Of a DNA stretch of 64,000 nt, positions 45,014 through 57,790 are shown one piece after another. How positions within the stretch are numbered: the stretch's first letter is position 1; each line of letters begins with the position of its first letter. The translations under genes and the position numbers were made by a program. The DNA is from Lepas anatifera. Its lineage: Eukaryota > Arthropoda > Thecostraca > Lepadidae. The stretch spans positions 1,604,501 to 1,668,500 of the forward strand of contig JAOTON010000772.1 in assembly GCA_034440635.1 (NCBI GenBank), read 5' to 3'. Under the pieces are notes generated by a model, which did not search any database, had not been told where the DNA came from, and saw only the letters and a program-made list of their open reading frames with translations.

Positions 45014-46364
45014 TTTGGATTGAGTCAAATCATTTCTATTAAAACGGATAATGCTTAAAACAGCTGAGCTCAGCTCCCACAGCTTATACAACACAGGGAC
45101 AATAGATTAAACTGGAAACTGGCCTGGTCCTTGAAATCGTGGAAACATTATTTTCTTATCATTTTCTAGATACATCCTTGGTTTGAACTTATCCATCGGT
45201 GTCCTTTAGAATGGTATTATTTTCAACTTTGTGAACCCATTAAGGAGGCTGGTAAACGATATAGAAAACCAATGTGCCTCCATATGCGTCTTGGGATGGT
45301 TTTCTGGCATAGTCCTTCACACTGCTTTGTAGGATCTATTTGTCAACAGGCCTTATAGAGATGTGCATACTTCATAGTTGTTTCGTAGTTAGTAGATTAG
45401 TTGATTCACAGTTGCATGATTCATGATTCGTAGTGATAAATTACATTGGAAAGAACAAATCGAGCCTAATGCAGAAATGAATATTCTGTCGGCATGGTAC
45501 CATATCAAAATTCCTTTTCACCCAAGTTTAATGGGGTGTAAAATATTCTGAACCAAATGGAAAGATAAACTTTTGGAGATCAAGTGCATTTGAAATTCTA
45601 CTTTGCTGTAGAGCCTGCAATTGCGATAAAAGACTCTGCTAGTGATAGTATTTCAGTGATTAATTCAAACCCTGGGAAAAATGGAATCTGACCATAACTA
45701 GGTGATTAAGCCAGAGAGATAGACTTGCTTCTGAGAAACTCCAGATCTGACCCCAGGAATGTGCTATCAGGCATGAGTTGAGCCCATGGGCTCGCGTCAG
45801 TTCCACTCAATTACCAGCCTAGAATGATGGATCTCTTGCCCCGATCTGGCTTCTAAACCGAAGCTTCACCGAACACACGGCGGGTGAGTTAAACATGAGA
45901 ATGTCCCAACAGCCCAAAAGCCAGGCAAGCTGCTCTTATCTAATTGTCAAAAAGTGAAAGTTAAAAGCGACAATAATATGCCAACAGCATCGCATAAATA
46001 CCGTACATCCAGTTGCCAGTTTCTTTAACACCAACAGATGCGTTTCTTTTCGATTTATTTAGTTTTGAAGCTTTCCTTTGTGCGGCCTAAGTATCAAAGA
46101 CCATTATTTGCACACCGTTCGTGAGGCCCATTAGATGGCGTCGCTTTCGACTGGCAGCTGGTGACACCGCCACAGTGAGCACATCCTCCAGCCGCAGATG
46201 ACACCAGGTTTCCACTCGCGAATTCCATCCTTTTTCACACCTACGCGGACAGATGTCACCGCGGTGCCTGCTGTGACAGCGAGCTGGGACCACCGCCGGG
46301 CTGCAGCCGCGTGCATAACGCGTGTCTCCCAAAGGTGACACCCGGTGGAAACGTGCCGATGGTA

Positions 46365-46500
46365 CAGGGGCGGGTCCAGATCCAAAATTTGGAGGAGCAG
46401 CCCAGAAAAATTATAAAAAGTGTGTTATTCTTTTAAGAAATTTGGGTAAAATCGGTTGAAAGCGGGATTATTTTGATGTTTTTATATGGATCCTCCTTTG
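46365..46500. mobile_element. Probable hAT-type MITE (136 bp)
   Basis: The left end CAGGGGCGGGTCCAG and right end ATGGATCCTCCTTTG are imperfect complements (about 10 of 14). Flanking 8-mers match poorly (5 of 8), so this is tentative. Confidence 0.4.
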
Positions 46501-46531
46501 CAAAGGAATACATAACTCTTGCCTGGCCTTC

Positions 46532-46599
46532 ATTTTTGTATTCCTATATACCTTTGAATGGATTATAATCCATTCAAAGGTATGTAGGAATACAAAAAT
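46532..46599. repeat. 68-bp near-perfect palindrome
   Basis: Arms of 34 bases, centred on GGATTATAATCC at 46565/46566, pair at 33 positions, with one mismatch (TATATA against TGTA). This leaves no loop. It begins 31 bp after the putative MITE at 46365-46500. Confidence 0.92.
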
Positions 46600-49500
46600 C
46601 ACAGCGCAGTTGGTCACAGCGTAGGATCAAAGTTCAATACCTGCTTCGGGAGAATTTGCTAAGTTTATCAGCCTGATCCAATTTACAACAAAAAGTCGGA
46701 ATGGATACAAAAATGTTGTTAATTATTCATATATGTATGTGAGAATGCAATAGAGCCGTATTAAAATATTTGTGTATTTGCATGCTACTACGCACATTTC
46801 ATAGAATGAGTGTTCGTAAATAATTCACCCCGCATCATGGGTTCTGGGCTCTACTCTTCTCTGCTCTGTAGATATATTGTGGTGTAAAAAGAAAACATTT
46901 GACTATTTCTAGTGCTTAATAGAATATAACCACCAAACTACAAACATGCTCAGTCCACAACTTATGAAGACAAGAGCATGCTTTTGTGTTTGCTAATTTG
47001 ATACAGCTTTCTTGACTAGATGCTGGGAATTGCTTAGAAAGATTATGACACATTGGTGGGAAATTTCAGACTGTAGTGGTTTTAGGAATAATCTTTATGG
47101 AAAATATTGTAAAAGCCTTAATTTGTTTTAAAAAAGGTCGATTAGCGTAATATATAGCCTTATATGTTTTTCCTTGTTAGAGGGAAGCACCTCCAAATCG
47201 AGTGACGTCAAATCAGCCTACGTTTAGTGCCAGATTGAACATATTTTTACGCTACAAATGGAAAAATATAAATGAGGTGTGTGTAGCTGAAAATGCCTAT
47301 TATTAGTAACCAAAATGACACTTATCAGTTTTGGTTATTTTACTTAATATCTTATAACACATTTCACGTTTTAACTAGTCATTGGAGAAGGTTATATGCA
47401 TTTATAGTCCCCACTGCTGAGGATACGCTTAGTACATAGGTTTAAAAGAGGTCCAATCAAGAAATATATGTTCGCGCATTGGGCCTGAGCCTTTGACCAT
47501 TATGTGACGTTCCAAGTTCAACTCACACCACGTGACCACCCGGGAATGACAGGGTTGATTGGCGGGAAATGTTTACCCTTCTTCTCTGCGAGCGGTAAGT
47601 TCTGGGGAAAATGGAAACTCGATCCAGGAGCTTCTCGACATGCTCTCCCATATGTCTATCTTAGTTCAAATCAAGTTATGAAGCTGCCATATTCCCTTTG
47701 AAGAGCCGACATCGAGCACGTCGGAGGCCTTGCAGAACGTTACGAACAGCCTTGGACTGTTGGCCTCAGCGATTGGAGCCGTAATGGCAAGTGCTAGCAA
47801 ATGGATGCTGAGCACGGAAACCTTAGTTACCGATATTGGACTTGGCAGGAAAATCGGGGTACCGACGCGTCCGGAATGTCGAACTGTTGTCTTATGAATT
47901 CACTCGCTTATCATTAGCATTTTGTGTAGCATGCGGGTGATGCGCCAGTCTCTGTACGGCCCCATGTCGAATCCAATCGGGCAACACAATAGACTGAGAC
48001 TGATCAGCGCCTTTGAGGTCTTCTGGACTCAGGCTAGAGCTTTGAATTGCGGTAGCAGACTCGTGATACTGTCCTCCGTAAAATAAGTACCCGAACAGTG
48101 TTAAAAGTACTGAATTTACACAGTCGGCTTAGAATGTTTTCTTCGGTGAGGCCTTCTGGGCGTGCATCATTTACCGCCATTCAGCTCTCGTTCTTTTCCA
48201 AAGTGGTTCGCTTAACTCTTCGTCAGGCCAGATCTGAGGTCAGTGGCTCCCATTGGGCCTTGACAGGCACGCGTCAAGACTTTCCAGGGGCGAAATGTCC
48301 AATTGAACAACAAGGAAAGGCAGTCCAACGCTTATATGTACGTATTCCGGGGGTGACAGCCACTTTCTTGTATCTATTCATCATTTTTTCTTGAATTGTA
48401 CCGGACCGAAAAATCTAGACCTTTGGTGTCATTTCTTGGAAATCATGAAAAGTGTGTAAAGTGACTGCGGAGGAAAATAACGCTAGTTTTTATTCTAAGT
48501 GATGGACAATTATTCGAAGTTCTATCATAAGAGCACTGGAAAATTTTAAAGTGGGTTTTTAGTTCAGTAGTCTCTCTTACAGAGGGTGGTGGCTAACCAG
48601 GGAATCGTGTTGCATCCACCACCCGGACATGCTATAATCACCAGCCGAGCCTCGTCTAAGCTCCATCTGGAGGTACCAGTATATTTCAACGGGAGAAAGC
48701 TGTAGAATGTTTTGGATCCGGTCTAACTCCGCCATGAATGTTTCCGCTTCATCAATGGCGTTACATTTCAGCTAGATCAAGGTTTCCAAATGCACTGTCT
48801 ATTGATTAAGCCTCCATCCGGTACACCTGGTACGCTAAGTAGCACTACGGACGTGGGCGTCGCGAACACTTGTGTCTTTGGTGTAGCGAGCATTCGCGTG
48901 GTGACGTAAATTTCTGCGGGTGCTCTCATTTAGCTGAATGACAACCATTTTTAAGCCTATTAACTCATAAACTGGGAATGTCATATAGCGTCACCAGATC
49001 TTTCCCCGTTGAAAGGTTTTCCGAGAGACCAAATTGTTATTTGCTCGGTGAATCTGCCTGGCTTTGAAGATCAAACGTTGAACTTGAAGGCCTTGAGGAA
49101 AACCGGGCCAGTGGAATGGGGATCAGGAATGCTAACTGCTACACCACCAACCCCCTCCGACTTAGCTGGCGTGATACGAGAGAAGATGAGTTATGACCAC
49201 TGTGCATGTCTTTACAAATATCTAACCACGGAAGCCGACAGGAGCTATGATGTTCTTAAGTACGTATTTAAGTTGACATAACAGCTTTGATTGACAATTT
49301 TTCCGGCCACTCCACATTTAAAATATATAATCTTTGAAATAGGGCTGTGAGATTGAAAACGGAAACGTGCAGTGAGAACAGCGGAGGCGCGTATTTCATT
49401 TTTGCAAACAAGTACATGATTAAGGCTGGATCTATTTATAGCTGGACACATGCTAACTTGGCTTCTACATACTTGTAGGTTTCAAAGCCCGCCAATTCTC

Positions 49501-51700
49501 GTGCTTAAGCCTATAGGTACCTGGACGTGGAAACTGTGGGAGTGGAAGCGAAGCTACATGCTAATTTTTTGGAAGCGGGGTCGATGTGAGATTTACCGCT
49601 TTTGCAGCAGTGCCTTGAAAGTTCAAAGTGACCATTTGGGTTCATGAAATATCAGTTAGAACCCAGAAACTCTTAAAGTCTCCATCGATATTTAAATATT
49701 GAACAAATGCTTGAAATCTGCACTGGGCATGGTTCAGCTGTGGTTATACCCACAAGCCCGGTAACTCAGCGCAAACACGCATGATTTGTGCCATTGCTGG
49801 GAAAATACTTTGCCCGATTCCACTGCAAGTATTTCCCGAGGCCCTTCCATTGCCAATCGTATTGGGTAAGCACCACCATACATCGAAATCGGTGTGAGGT
49901 GGTGCTGACCCCATAAAACTTAATATCTCAGGCGAGAAAGTTAGCATTTATGCCAAGCTAGAAGTTTAAATAGTGAGAGGGATCCCTTTAGAGGACCAGC
50001 ATGGAGTGAAAATAAGCCCTCATAGAATGATTGGAATAAACAAATAGCACTGTAATAATAGCACTATCCTTATTCAAGAATAATAATGTAATCGATACCT
50101 AAGTTAGCCTATACTTGGTATGCTATGACAGATAACAGATTACCCGATGGTGCCATCGGCAATTTCACTAAAGGCAAGGTCATTAAATCCGTTAAACCTA
50201 TCAGTTTAAAAACTTTACACAGCAGTCTACCTATTCAAATTTGCTGTCATAAATTCAACTTGCGTGCAGTGGTCCTGTATACAAATACATGCTAAACAGT
50301 TTTTCCAGGGAAACTGGGGCTGAAAAGACAGCTGTAGTTCTGGAAGATTTTGGGGTAGCCTTAGAGTGATCATTTGCTTCCAGACGCATTTAATTCATTT
50401 CTGTTTTACACGAAAAAGAGCACTTATGCGAAATCTCCTTGATGCGCCATTATTACATAATTCATCCCACTTGTTATTATATCAAATAGCTGTATGTGGA
50501 ATCCAAAACCGAGAAACCCATTCACACGCGCACATTTCAGCTCATCACTGCCCACTGAGACAGCAGCAGTGGCGTTCATTTATTTCGGCCAGCCCCCTTC
50601 CTAGGCTTTTCGCTGATATGCACGCACTGAGAAAGCTTATTGTGTCTGAATCAGTGCCGTAGCGATCTGTCTGTCGATGACGAGTGTGGGCTGCGGGTGC
50701 CACAGTGAGCGCCGTTACATCCTTCTCCCCTACCATGACTGCCTGGGAACAAACATAAACAGGGCTGCTGCGTACGCGGCAGGCGATAGCCTCTGCGGCA
50801 GGTTCAAGGGCAGCGCAACAGAGACCATGTCTACAACTTGAAATAACAGATCATGGCCCTTTAGTGGCAGTGTTCTTACTCTCCGTCCATGGTATGTGAT
50901 CGGGAGAGAGGTGGAGCGATGACTCACCACAGCTCGCGCCCTACACCCTCACTCACCAGAATCTGGGCTCGGTTGCTCCCAGTATCTCACAGTGCTGCAG
51001 CTGGGTTGCCCGCAGCACCTCACAGCCCTGGATCCGCGAGTGGCCGTGGTGTGGCGTCTCTGACGCACTGAGGTGAAGATTGCCCTGCATTTTCCGCAGC
51101 TTGAGCTCCACGTTTTGCCAGCATGACACAAAAACAAATGGGGAGAACAATCGTTGGTATTCATTCATGTACGTGCAATTACATGTCTATGAAGCTGCTA
51201 ACAACTTCAGAATGGTGATGACGCCATTTTCCTTTCTGTGTCGTGGAATTGTCTGTAGTTTGTATAACAATGCTTTCGGTACGAAAGCTTTCCTGCACTA
51301 TTACACACATGTCGACATTATGACATGGAAAAAGTAGATTCTGTTGGAAGCGATGACGCAACTTTTATTAGAAGCATGGTCTCAGACAGAGGCTTGGGAG
51401 AAGCAACCTTATTGGAAGGTGATGGGGTAAATCAATGACCCAAGCCTCCGAAACTAGTATTTTGTCCTGTAAGCTGTTTGTTTCCTTCATTTAGCGGTTT
51501 ATTTACCACGTGCTTGCAAATGTAGCAGTACGCATTATTTTTCGGTTTTGCGCCATTTTAAGCCTGACATCAATAGGAGATTTAAATCGCAGTGAAAATA
51601 ATGTTTTCTTATTCATAGCACATCTTTGCCGTACCATTCGATCGTTTTCACACTATTGTCACAGAGGGCCCTATAGAATCCCTCGGATACTAGCTCTAAC

Positions 51701-52702
51701 TTAACCCGCGCCCCACCGGGGCCATCGATGGCCCCCTCTAACTCCGAAAATTTGGGGGTTAGCACAAATCTGCAAAGTGCATTAGAAAGCTCGCGTAAAT
51801 TCATTACGAAACTACTTTACACGTTTAAGCGCTCAGGTCAATGGTTTGACCTCAAGAGTTCAAGTTAGGTCACGATAGGCAATTTTCACTAAAATATGCA
51901 ATGCTTAAGAAAACTGGGCATAACTATTATGCCATTAGAGCTATTGAGATCTGATAGGTAAATTCGATAGGAAAATGCCAGACTTTTTTGCGCTGTTTGA
52001 AAGGTAATGACCTCCCGCCAGTAGTTTGACCTCCAGAGGTCACCTCGTGACCTAATATGACCTGAGGTTACGAAAGGTCAGAAAGTGATCTTGCTGTATA
52101 TCAAATGAAAGCCAGTAACGAGACATACACGATGACGTTTGATTCAGCGCTGTAGCTTAATTAAGTCAAAAGTTATAGGCAAAATACTGTTTTTGAACCC
52201 TGGTGACCTTGGATGACCTTGGAGAGGTCAAAGGGAAAATATGGCCTCAGGGATCCATGAAAGGGTGTCCAATAACGTTTTTCTGAGCAAGCTGAGCATT
52301 TGCAATCGTTTTTGTGTCTTTCAGATCATAAGACAGCTTTTCCCTTGTTTTTTTAATGGGAGAGGTCACCTTGTGACCTGAACTCAGGTCACGAAATAAA
52401 AAATCCCGGACATACGCCTTGTAGACCCTGGAGGGGTCATGCAGTGTAGGAAGTTTCAAACCGATCGACTAAGAAATGTAACTCTTATAGAGCTTAAAAT
52501 TTGAAGTGAGGTGACCTTGGTTGACCTCACCTGGTGGCCTGACCTTGGGTGACCTGACGTAAATTTTTTAGGGATGGTGGGAAAATGATGGGGTGAGAGA
52601 TAGAGCTCTCAACTGCGGTGCTGTGTCTCGTCGTTTTTCTGCTATCCCGAAACAAACTTTAGGAGGGGGGCCATCGATGGCCCCCGGTGGGGCGAAGGCT
52701 AA
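51701..52702 (-). mobile_element. TTAA half-site-rich DNA element, copy B
   Basis: TTAA at 51701-51704 precedes CCCGCGCCCCACCGGGG and CCATCGATGGCCCC. The right end reads GGCCATCGATGGCCCCCGG, TGGGGCGAAGG and then CTAA (52699-52702), a one-base decayed TTAA. The ends form an inverted repeat of about 33 bp. About 19 exact AGGTCA or TGACCT hexamers lie inside. It is inverted relative to copies A and C. No transposase. Confidence 0.85.
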
Positions 52703-53246
52703 AAGGTGAGTATGGTTGAAAACGGTGCAGTAGAAACGATGGGACCAACTTTTTTACGAGCATTTCAAATAATTTCAGTTCTTAGATGCTAGGAAGTCCC
52801 ATAGCAGACCTTACACAATACGTTTAGCGCGACACGTGGATGAATTTAAAACTTGCTGGAACCTTTTGTCCGCGGCCTCACTCTAAAATATTAGATAAGC
52901 AAATTAGCAGAATAATTTTGAGGTTGCGGCTCTCGGTAGGATGGAATGCATGGTATCACTATAGGCGGTTATAGCTTTTATAGGCGATAACCAAACGGCT
53001 ACTTCTGTTTCAAGGTGGCATAAAACAGGAGCTTTCAGCTATTTCTGGCTAGCCTTCGCCAGCGTTTAATTCGTACATTGCGATGGGTAATCGGATCGGG
53101 TATCACCCGATCTTACGGTACTTTCTAGTGGAGAAACGCTCATACAATTTGCTTCGAAAGAGAGGGAAAATGTTAGAATTGGCAAACATTTGGGTTTCCT
53201 TACATCTAATAATACTGCATGGCAGATCTAGGGACTGGCACGCAGC

Positions 53247-53394
53247 CAGTGACGGTGGAACGTCCGAATTTAAGGGGGAGGCACCATTGACTTTGCAACC
53301 CATTTCTTTCTACTCAACGCCTTAGGGTTAGTGTTAAAACTTCTGGTTTAAAGGGGGCACCATGCCCCGGTGCCACCTATTTCCGCTGTCAGTG
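53247..53394. mobile_element. Possible hAT-type MITE (148 bp)
   Basis: The left end CAGTGACGGTGGAA and the complement of the right end CACTGACAGCGGAA agree at 11 of 14 positions. The interior has GGGGGCACCATGCCCC-type words. No clear 8-bp duplication. Confidence 0.4.
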
Positions 53395-54370
53395 CCCCAG
53401 CTTAAATACTAGGGGAGGGGTGGACATGGCCCCTTCCTCGTTGGTACGCCTGTGGTGTCGTGGAGGGAAAGACGCCGCGGCAGGATACACGCCTGGTGAC
53501 CGGCGGCAGGATGTCTGGCCTGATCACCTCGATGTCAGCTACCCCTGACTTTTTCAGCCTGGTATGGCTCATTAGGTCCACTGCTTTGGATACCTCATAG
53601 GCTGACATTTCATTTAGGAAAAGAGCACCCAAAGCTGCATTTAGAACTCTAAAAGATATGATATTCCTGGAATGCTTGCCGCCCCTGCACCAGGAAATAC
53701 TATACCGTCTGAGTTATGATTGGCTGTAAGCGTTGACCACAGCCAAAAGGAAATTCAAGTCTCAAAACATAAGGTAATGCTCAAACCAGTCACCTAAACT
53801 TAAACTTTGACTCATCCACCGATGACATCACAAGCTAACCATCGACATCCTAGACCTTAGGAAAAGGGGCGGGGGATAAGAGGTTACGGCCACCCATATT
53901 TTTTCCAGATTTTTCTTATCCACGAGTCCACGGCCACATTATATGAATGGATATTAAAATGTTCCTTACCCCCCTATTTTGGATGCTCCTGATTTCTTTC
54001 TGTTTGCCCAGTCACTCCGAGGATGATGTTAGTTCCAGTCCTGGATGTGCCGTATCGATGGGCACGCACGCATCTCTGACCCCGAAAATGTTATTGCCCG
54101 GATCCGGCCATCAATAAGGGCTCTGCTCCGCTTTCTGTCTCAATGAAACTGGATTTAGTCGAGGCTAGGCGGATTTTCCGCCTACTGCATCCAGGCCCTA
54201 CAATCTATCCGCCTGCAGAGCCCAGATTTCCGTTCCACTTGGATGTTTTGTGCCGAGCCTGCCCATGAACACCGGACGATGAGATTAGTCAGCACTTGCT
54301 CTGCCCACCCTGGTTCTTCTGATCTCGGCCGCATGACTCACTGAGCTGCCGGCTCCATGTAAGGCTGTTG

Positions 54371-54600
54371 GCCGGTGGACAATGGCTGATCAGTGCTGTA
54401 GCCGGCGCTCTCGGAGGAGAGCCGTCAGGCGTCGCGGCGCCTGCGCGGGCGGGCGTCACACGCGCGCCGCGGCCGCGCGGCCCAGCCGCACCGTTACTTG
54501 CGGGGCCAGCTGGCGGCGTGGCGCGGCCCGCGACGCCTCGGCACAGCGCGGCGCGGCGAGCAGTTCCTGCCTGCTGGTGATGTCAGAGCCTTGAGCTCAA
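54371..54600. promoter_or_regulatory. Strong CpG island within the Hillarin intron
   Basis: Very high GC and CpG density with overlapping chance frames of Ala/Arg/Pro. No family or splice evidence. A candidate alternative promoter. Confidence 0.4.
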
Positions 54601-57076
54601 GTCCGCCCGTATCCGCCCGTTGCTATTGAAGCTGGTATCGAAATCTGGTGGGCACCAAGATGCAAATTGCGTCATGCACGAGCCCGGAGATGCACAACCG
54701 GTCACGGGGTGTATGCGTCAAGTAGTTCTAACTTTTCTACGTGCCGTTTCGTATGTAGTATTCCACGAAGCTTGAACTTTTCGCCGGCGGCTCACGAAAA
54801 AGGCAGCAACAGCCGGTGAGGGCTAACGGCGCCTTCTCCACAGAAGCTGGAACGTCATCGATGATATCATTCCCACTGCTATGTCCATAAAATGGGCTTG
54901 CGAAATGTTTTCTAGAAATGGATATGCGATCACTAATTATCAACAGCTTTCGGCTATCCACAATTTTCCGAGAGAGCAGAAAAAACTTCAAGAGTATGAT
55001 GGATGAAAGGTGGAAGAGAACCTAAACCTCAACTAGCTAGTCTCAGAAATTTCAGAAACCTAATTAAGAAGACAAAAGTGGGAATTTTCCTGTTAAATAT
55101 TGCCGTTTTTTGTTTACATGTATAAAAAATTCAGGAGTATAACGCTTGCTTTCGGAAATGATTTTTGTTTCCAGTTTTGTTTTTCTCTTCATGTTGATCA
55201 GAACTTACAAGAAGATGCACTGCTAAAACATTTGAATACTATAAACGCATTTGATGGACCTTGTTGCGGGAGCCATGTCCACTTCTCACGTAAGAGAAAC
55301 TCGCGGGAGTAGCGAGCGGTGATCTGTTTCGGGGGAATGCTGAGCTGGCCTCCGCCGGTTCGTCGGCTGCTCGCCGTTGGCTGTTTCCCGCCCAGCCGTG
55401 TGATTATCAGGCTCGGCGCCGGCGTGGGCACGTTCCCAGGTGACGGCCCTGGCGTGACATCCAGTGCCATAGCGTGACAACCACGTAACGCCGGCGTGAC
55501 GACAGCCTGCCTGTGCGCCTCTCTGTGCACCCTCGGACCGGCTAACTACGCCGAAAATGACGTGGTGCGTATAATTCGACAATCAGTGTTTTCACACATT
55601 TATTTTCCAAAAGCATCAGTGTTCCGTTCTATTCTGGGGCTGGCTTGCCAGGCTGACCGCCCCAATATTGGGCCTTGTGTCTTGGAGGTAAACGATTGCA
55701 CGTGAGCTACCGCTTCTGCACGGCGTCCAGCGGTGCCACCCTTGGAGGGTCCTTGGGGAGATGGCGCAGCTCTCGCGCTGCAGGGGCCAGGTAAAGCCGA
55801 TATTAATGTGACGTCATTAAACGGCTAACGATTGATTTATTACAAAAATTGTAAAAGGCGGAAATATCTTGTAAAAAACTGTTTTCTGGAAGTGAGTGTG
55901 GAAAAATGTTCTTACTTTCATATCAAAAGAATGGGAACACACTTAAGCATCAACTATAAAATGCATGGTTTGTACAAAGTAAAATGTATATTTCACAGAT
56001 ATGATTCAATTTCCAAACAACTCTCTTTTCCAGCCTCCTTGTAATCGCATAAACTCGCACGCTCCTCGCCACACTGCCTTATTCTCCACCTCTCCGTCGT
56101 ACAGTGCGGGTTTTATCTCGTCTCGCTGCTATGGAGTGAAGGATTCGCTGCGATAGAGTGAAGGATTCGGTGCGATAGTGTGAAGGATACGCTACTCGTC
56201 TTCTTCGCCGCAGAGTGGGCAGTTTAGCTGGTATTCTAGAGCCTTGGCTTAGCTGCCATTCCTGCAGGGCAGATTGCAGAGCTGTGCTCTCGTCGCCTCG
56301 CGCGGAGTGCAGTTGGTGCCCGTCTCTCCTCCGTAGACTGCCGGGTGGCCGGTGAGACGGCGGGTGGCTGAGGAAGTGGGACACTGTCGAGAGACCACTG
56401 CTGGCCCGTAACTGACCGCAACGTGACGGAATGCGACGCTCGCTGGCTCCCGTCTACCACTGTCGCCGCTGCTGTCGCCTCGCCACCGGCCGCAGGAGCG
56501 ATGCCATGAACATGGGCAGTGCGCTAAACCTCCTGAGGATTCTCTGCCCTCCTGAATCGTCTGCAGCACCTAAATCTTAGACTTCTGGAGCGTTATACCC
56601 TCCACTGGGTATTATACTCTTAGCTTGATTTTCTGATTAGATTGTCCAAATTAATAGCCCTGAATTAATCTTCCCTTAAAACTTAAAGCTACTCATACCT
56701 CAAATTACCTGCATTTACTTTTACCTCGGAAATTTGTTCTGTTTCTAACGTCTCCTTCATGCTTTTCGAGGTGACAAAGGAGCTATGTGCAGGATGCCTA
56801 CCGGAAACCCTATCATTCATTTATTCCCCATGGACTGAGTGACAAGGCTTGAGAAACAGTATAACTCCGTCATTTTGTAAATGGTGCTGAGTCCAAAGAG
56901 ACGATGGTGGTCCAGTGAAAAAATTGTAAGTAGCAAGCTGGTATCTATGGGGTGTATACTCATCCAAAACCGTAACTCCACTTTCATGAGTATCAGAACT
57001 GTAATGACTATAGTGGTTGGTGCTGGATAAAACAACTGCTGCCAACGGCTCCGTCAACTCTCAGGTTACACTGACT
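54601..57076. other. Intronic sequence with CpG-rich patches
   Basis: Patches at about 55310-55560 and 56180-56560 carry short open frames without recognisable products. A repeated phrase, GTGAAGGATTCGCTGCGATAG/GTGAAGGATTCGGTGCGATA (56136-56190), forms about three copies of a ~26-bp unit. Confidence 0.4.
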
Positions 57077-57150
57077 TCATCTATCCAAAGAACCCAACCG
57101 GACTTGAACCCGGGACATTTTGCTCTACCACCGAGCCGCTCATTATCCGC
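57077..57150 (-). repeat. tRNA-like SINE fragment lacking the anticodon arm
   Basis: On the minus strand, GAGCGGCTCGGTGGTAGAGC is a good D-arm or A box, and CCCGGGTTCAAGTCCGG a good T-arm or B box. They are separated by only about six bases, so the anticodon arm is missing and it cannot be a functional tRNA. Confidence 0.55.
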
Positions 57151-57429
57151 GTCACGATTGTGTTTAATTCTTAAGCGTTGCAGTCTTGTCAAATTATCAT
57201 GAAACTAGAATAAACACTCCTCAAAATGTTTATATCCCCTCTAATCCCATCACCAATCCTGATCATGCAATATATACATAGACATTGCACAACGGAACAC
57301 TAGTAATTACTCCGATCACAGACGACAGAACACACGATATGACGCATATTCTCACCCAACTACACACAGTTAGCCGGGAAAAATCATTTGCAAACGCAAA
57401 TGCGGGAAAAGTCAGCCATCAATCACACG

Positions 57430-57790
57430 TCAATCTGTGTCAGAAATAGAGGGCGCTGCCGTCGTGTCCTCGCGTGGCGTAAACATCAGAGGTCATGCTG
57501 CTGCAGCAGCCACTCTGGCATCAAGATCGCGAGCACGCAGTAGCTGCCAGTCAGTCAGACGGAGCGCGGCCTGGCGTGTGCGCCGTCGTCGCCGCCGACA
57601 GGCATGCAGTGAAGCGTCACGTGCTCCGCGTAACACTGAACTGCCCTCGTGCTCGACAGCACAATACCTGCTCATTGTAGCGTGTGCAGGAACACGGCCT
57701 GTGCCGAAACTCATGCAGCCTACCATTGGCCGAGTCACGAGCCTCATCAGCCAGCACGCGCGCACGTGCAGTCTGACCCTTTTAAGCCCG
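57430..57790. other. CpG-rich intronic block
   Basis: Open frames on both strands (128 and 125 codons) with no family resemblance, typical of CpG-rich DNA. Confidence 0.35.

Noticed and set aside
46595..46640. tRNA-like AGCGCAGTTGGT...AGTTCAATACC
   Set aside because: A-box resemblance is fair, but the B box is poor and the spacing too short to support a SINE or tRNA call.
54368..54594. Two 70-codon overlapping frames, Ala/Arg/Pro-rich
   Set aside because: CpG-island composition leaves all frames open, with no motif or splice support.
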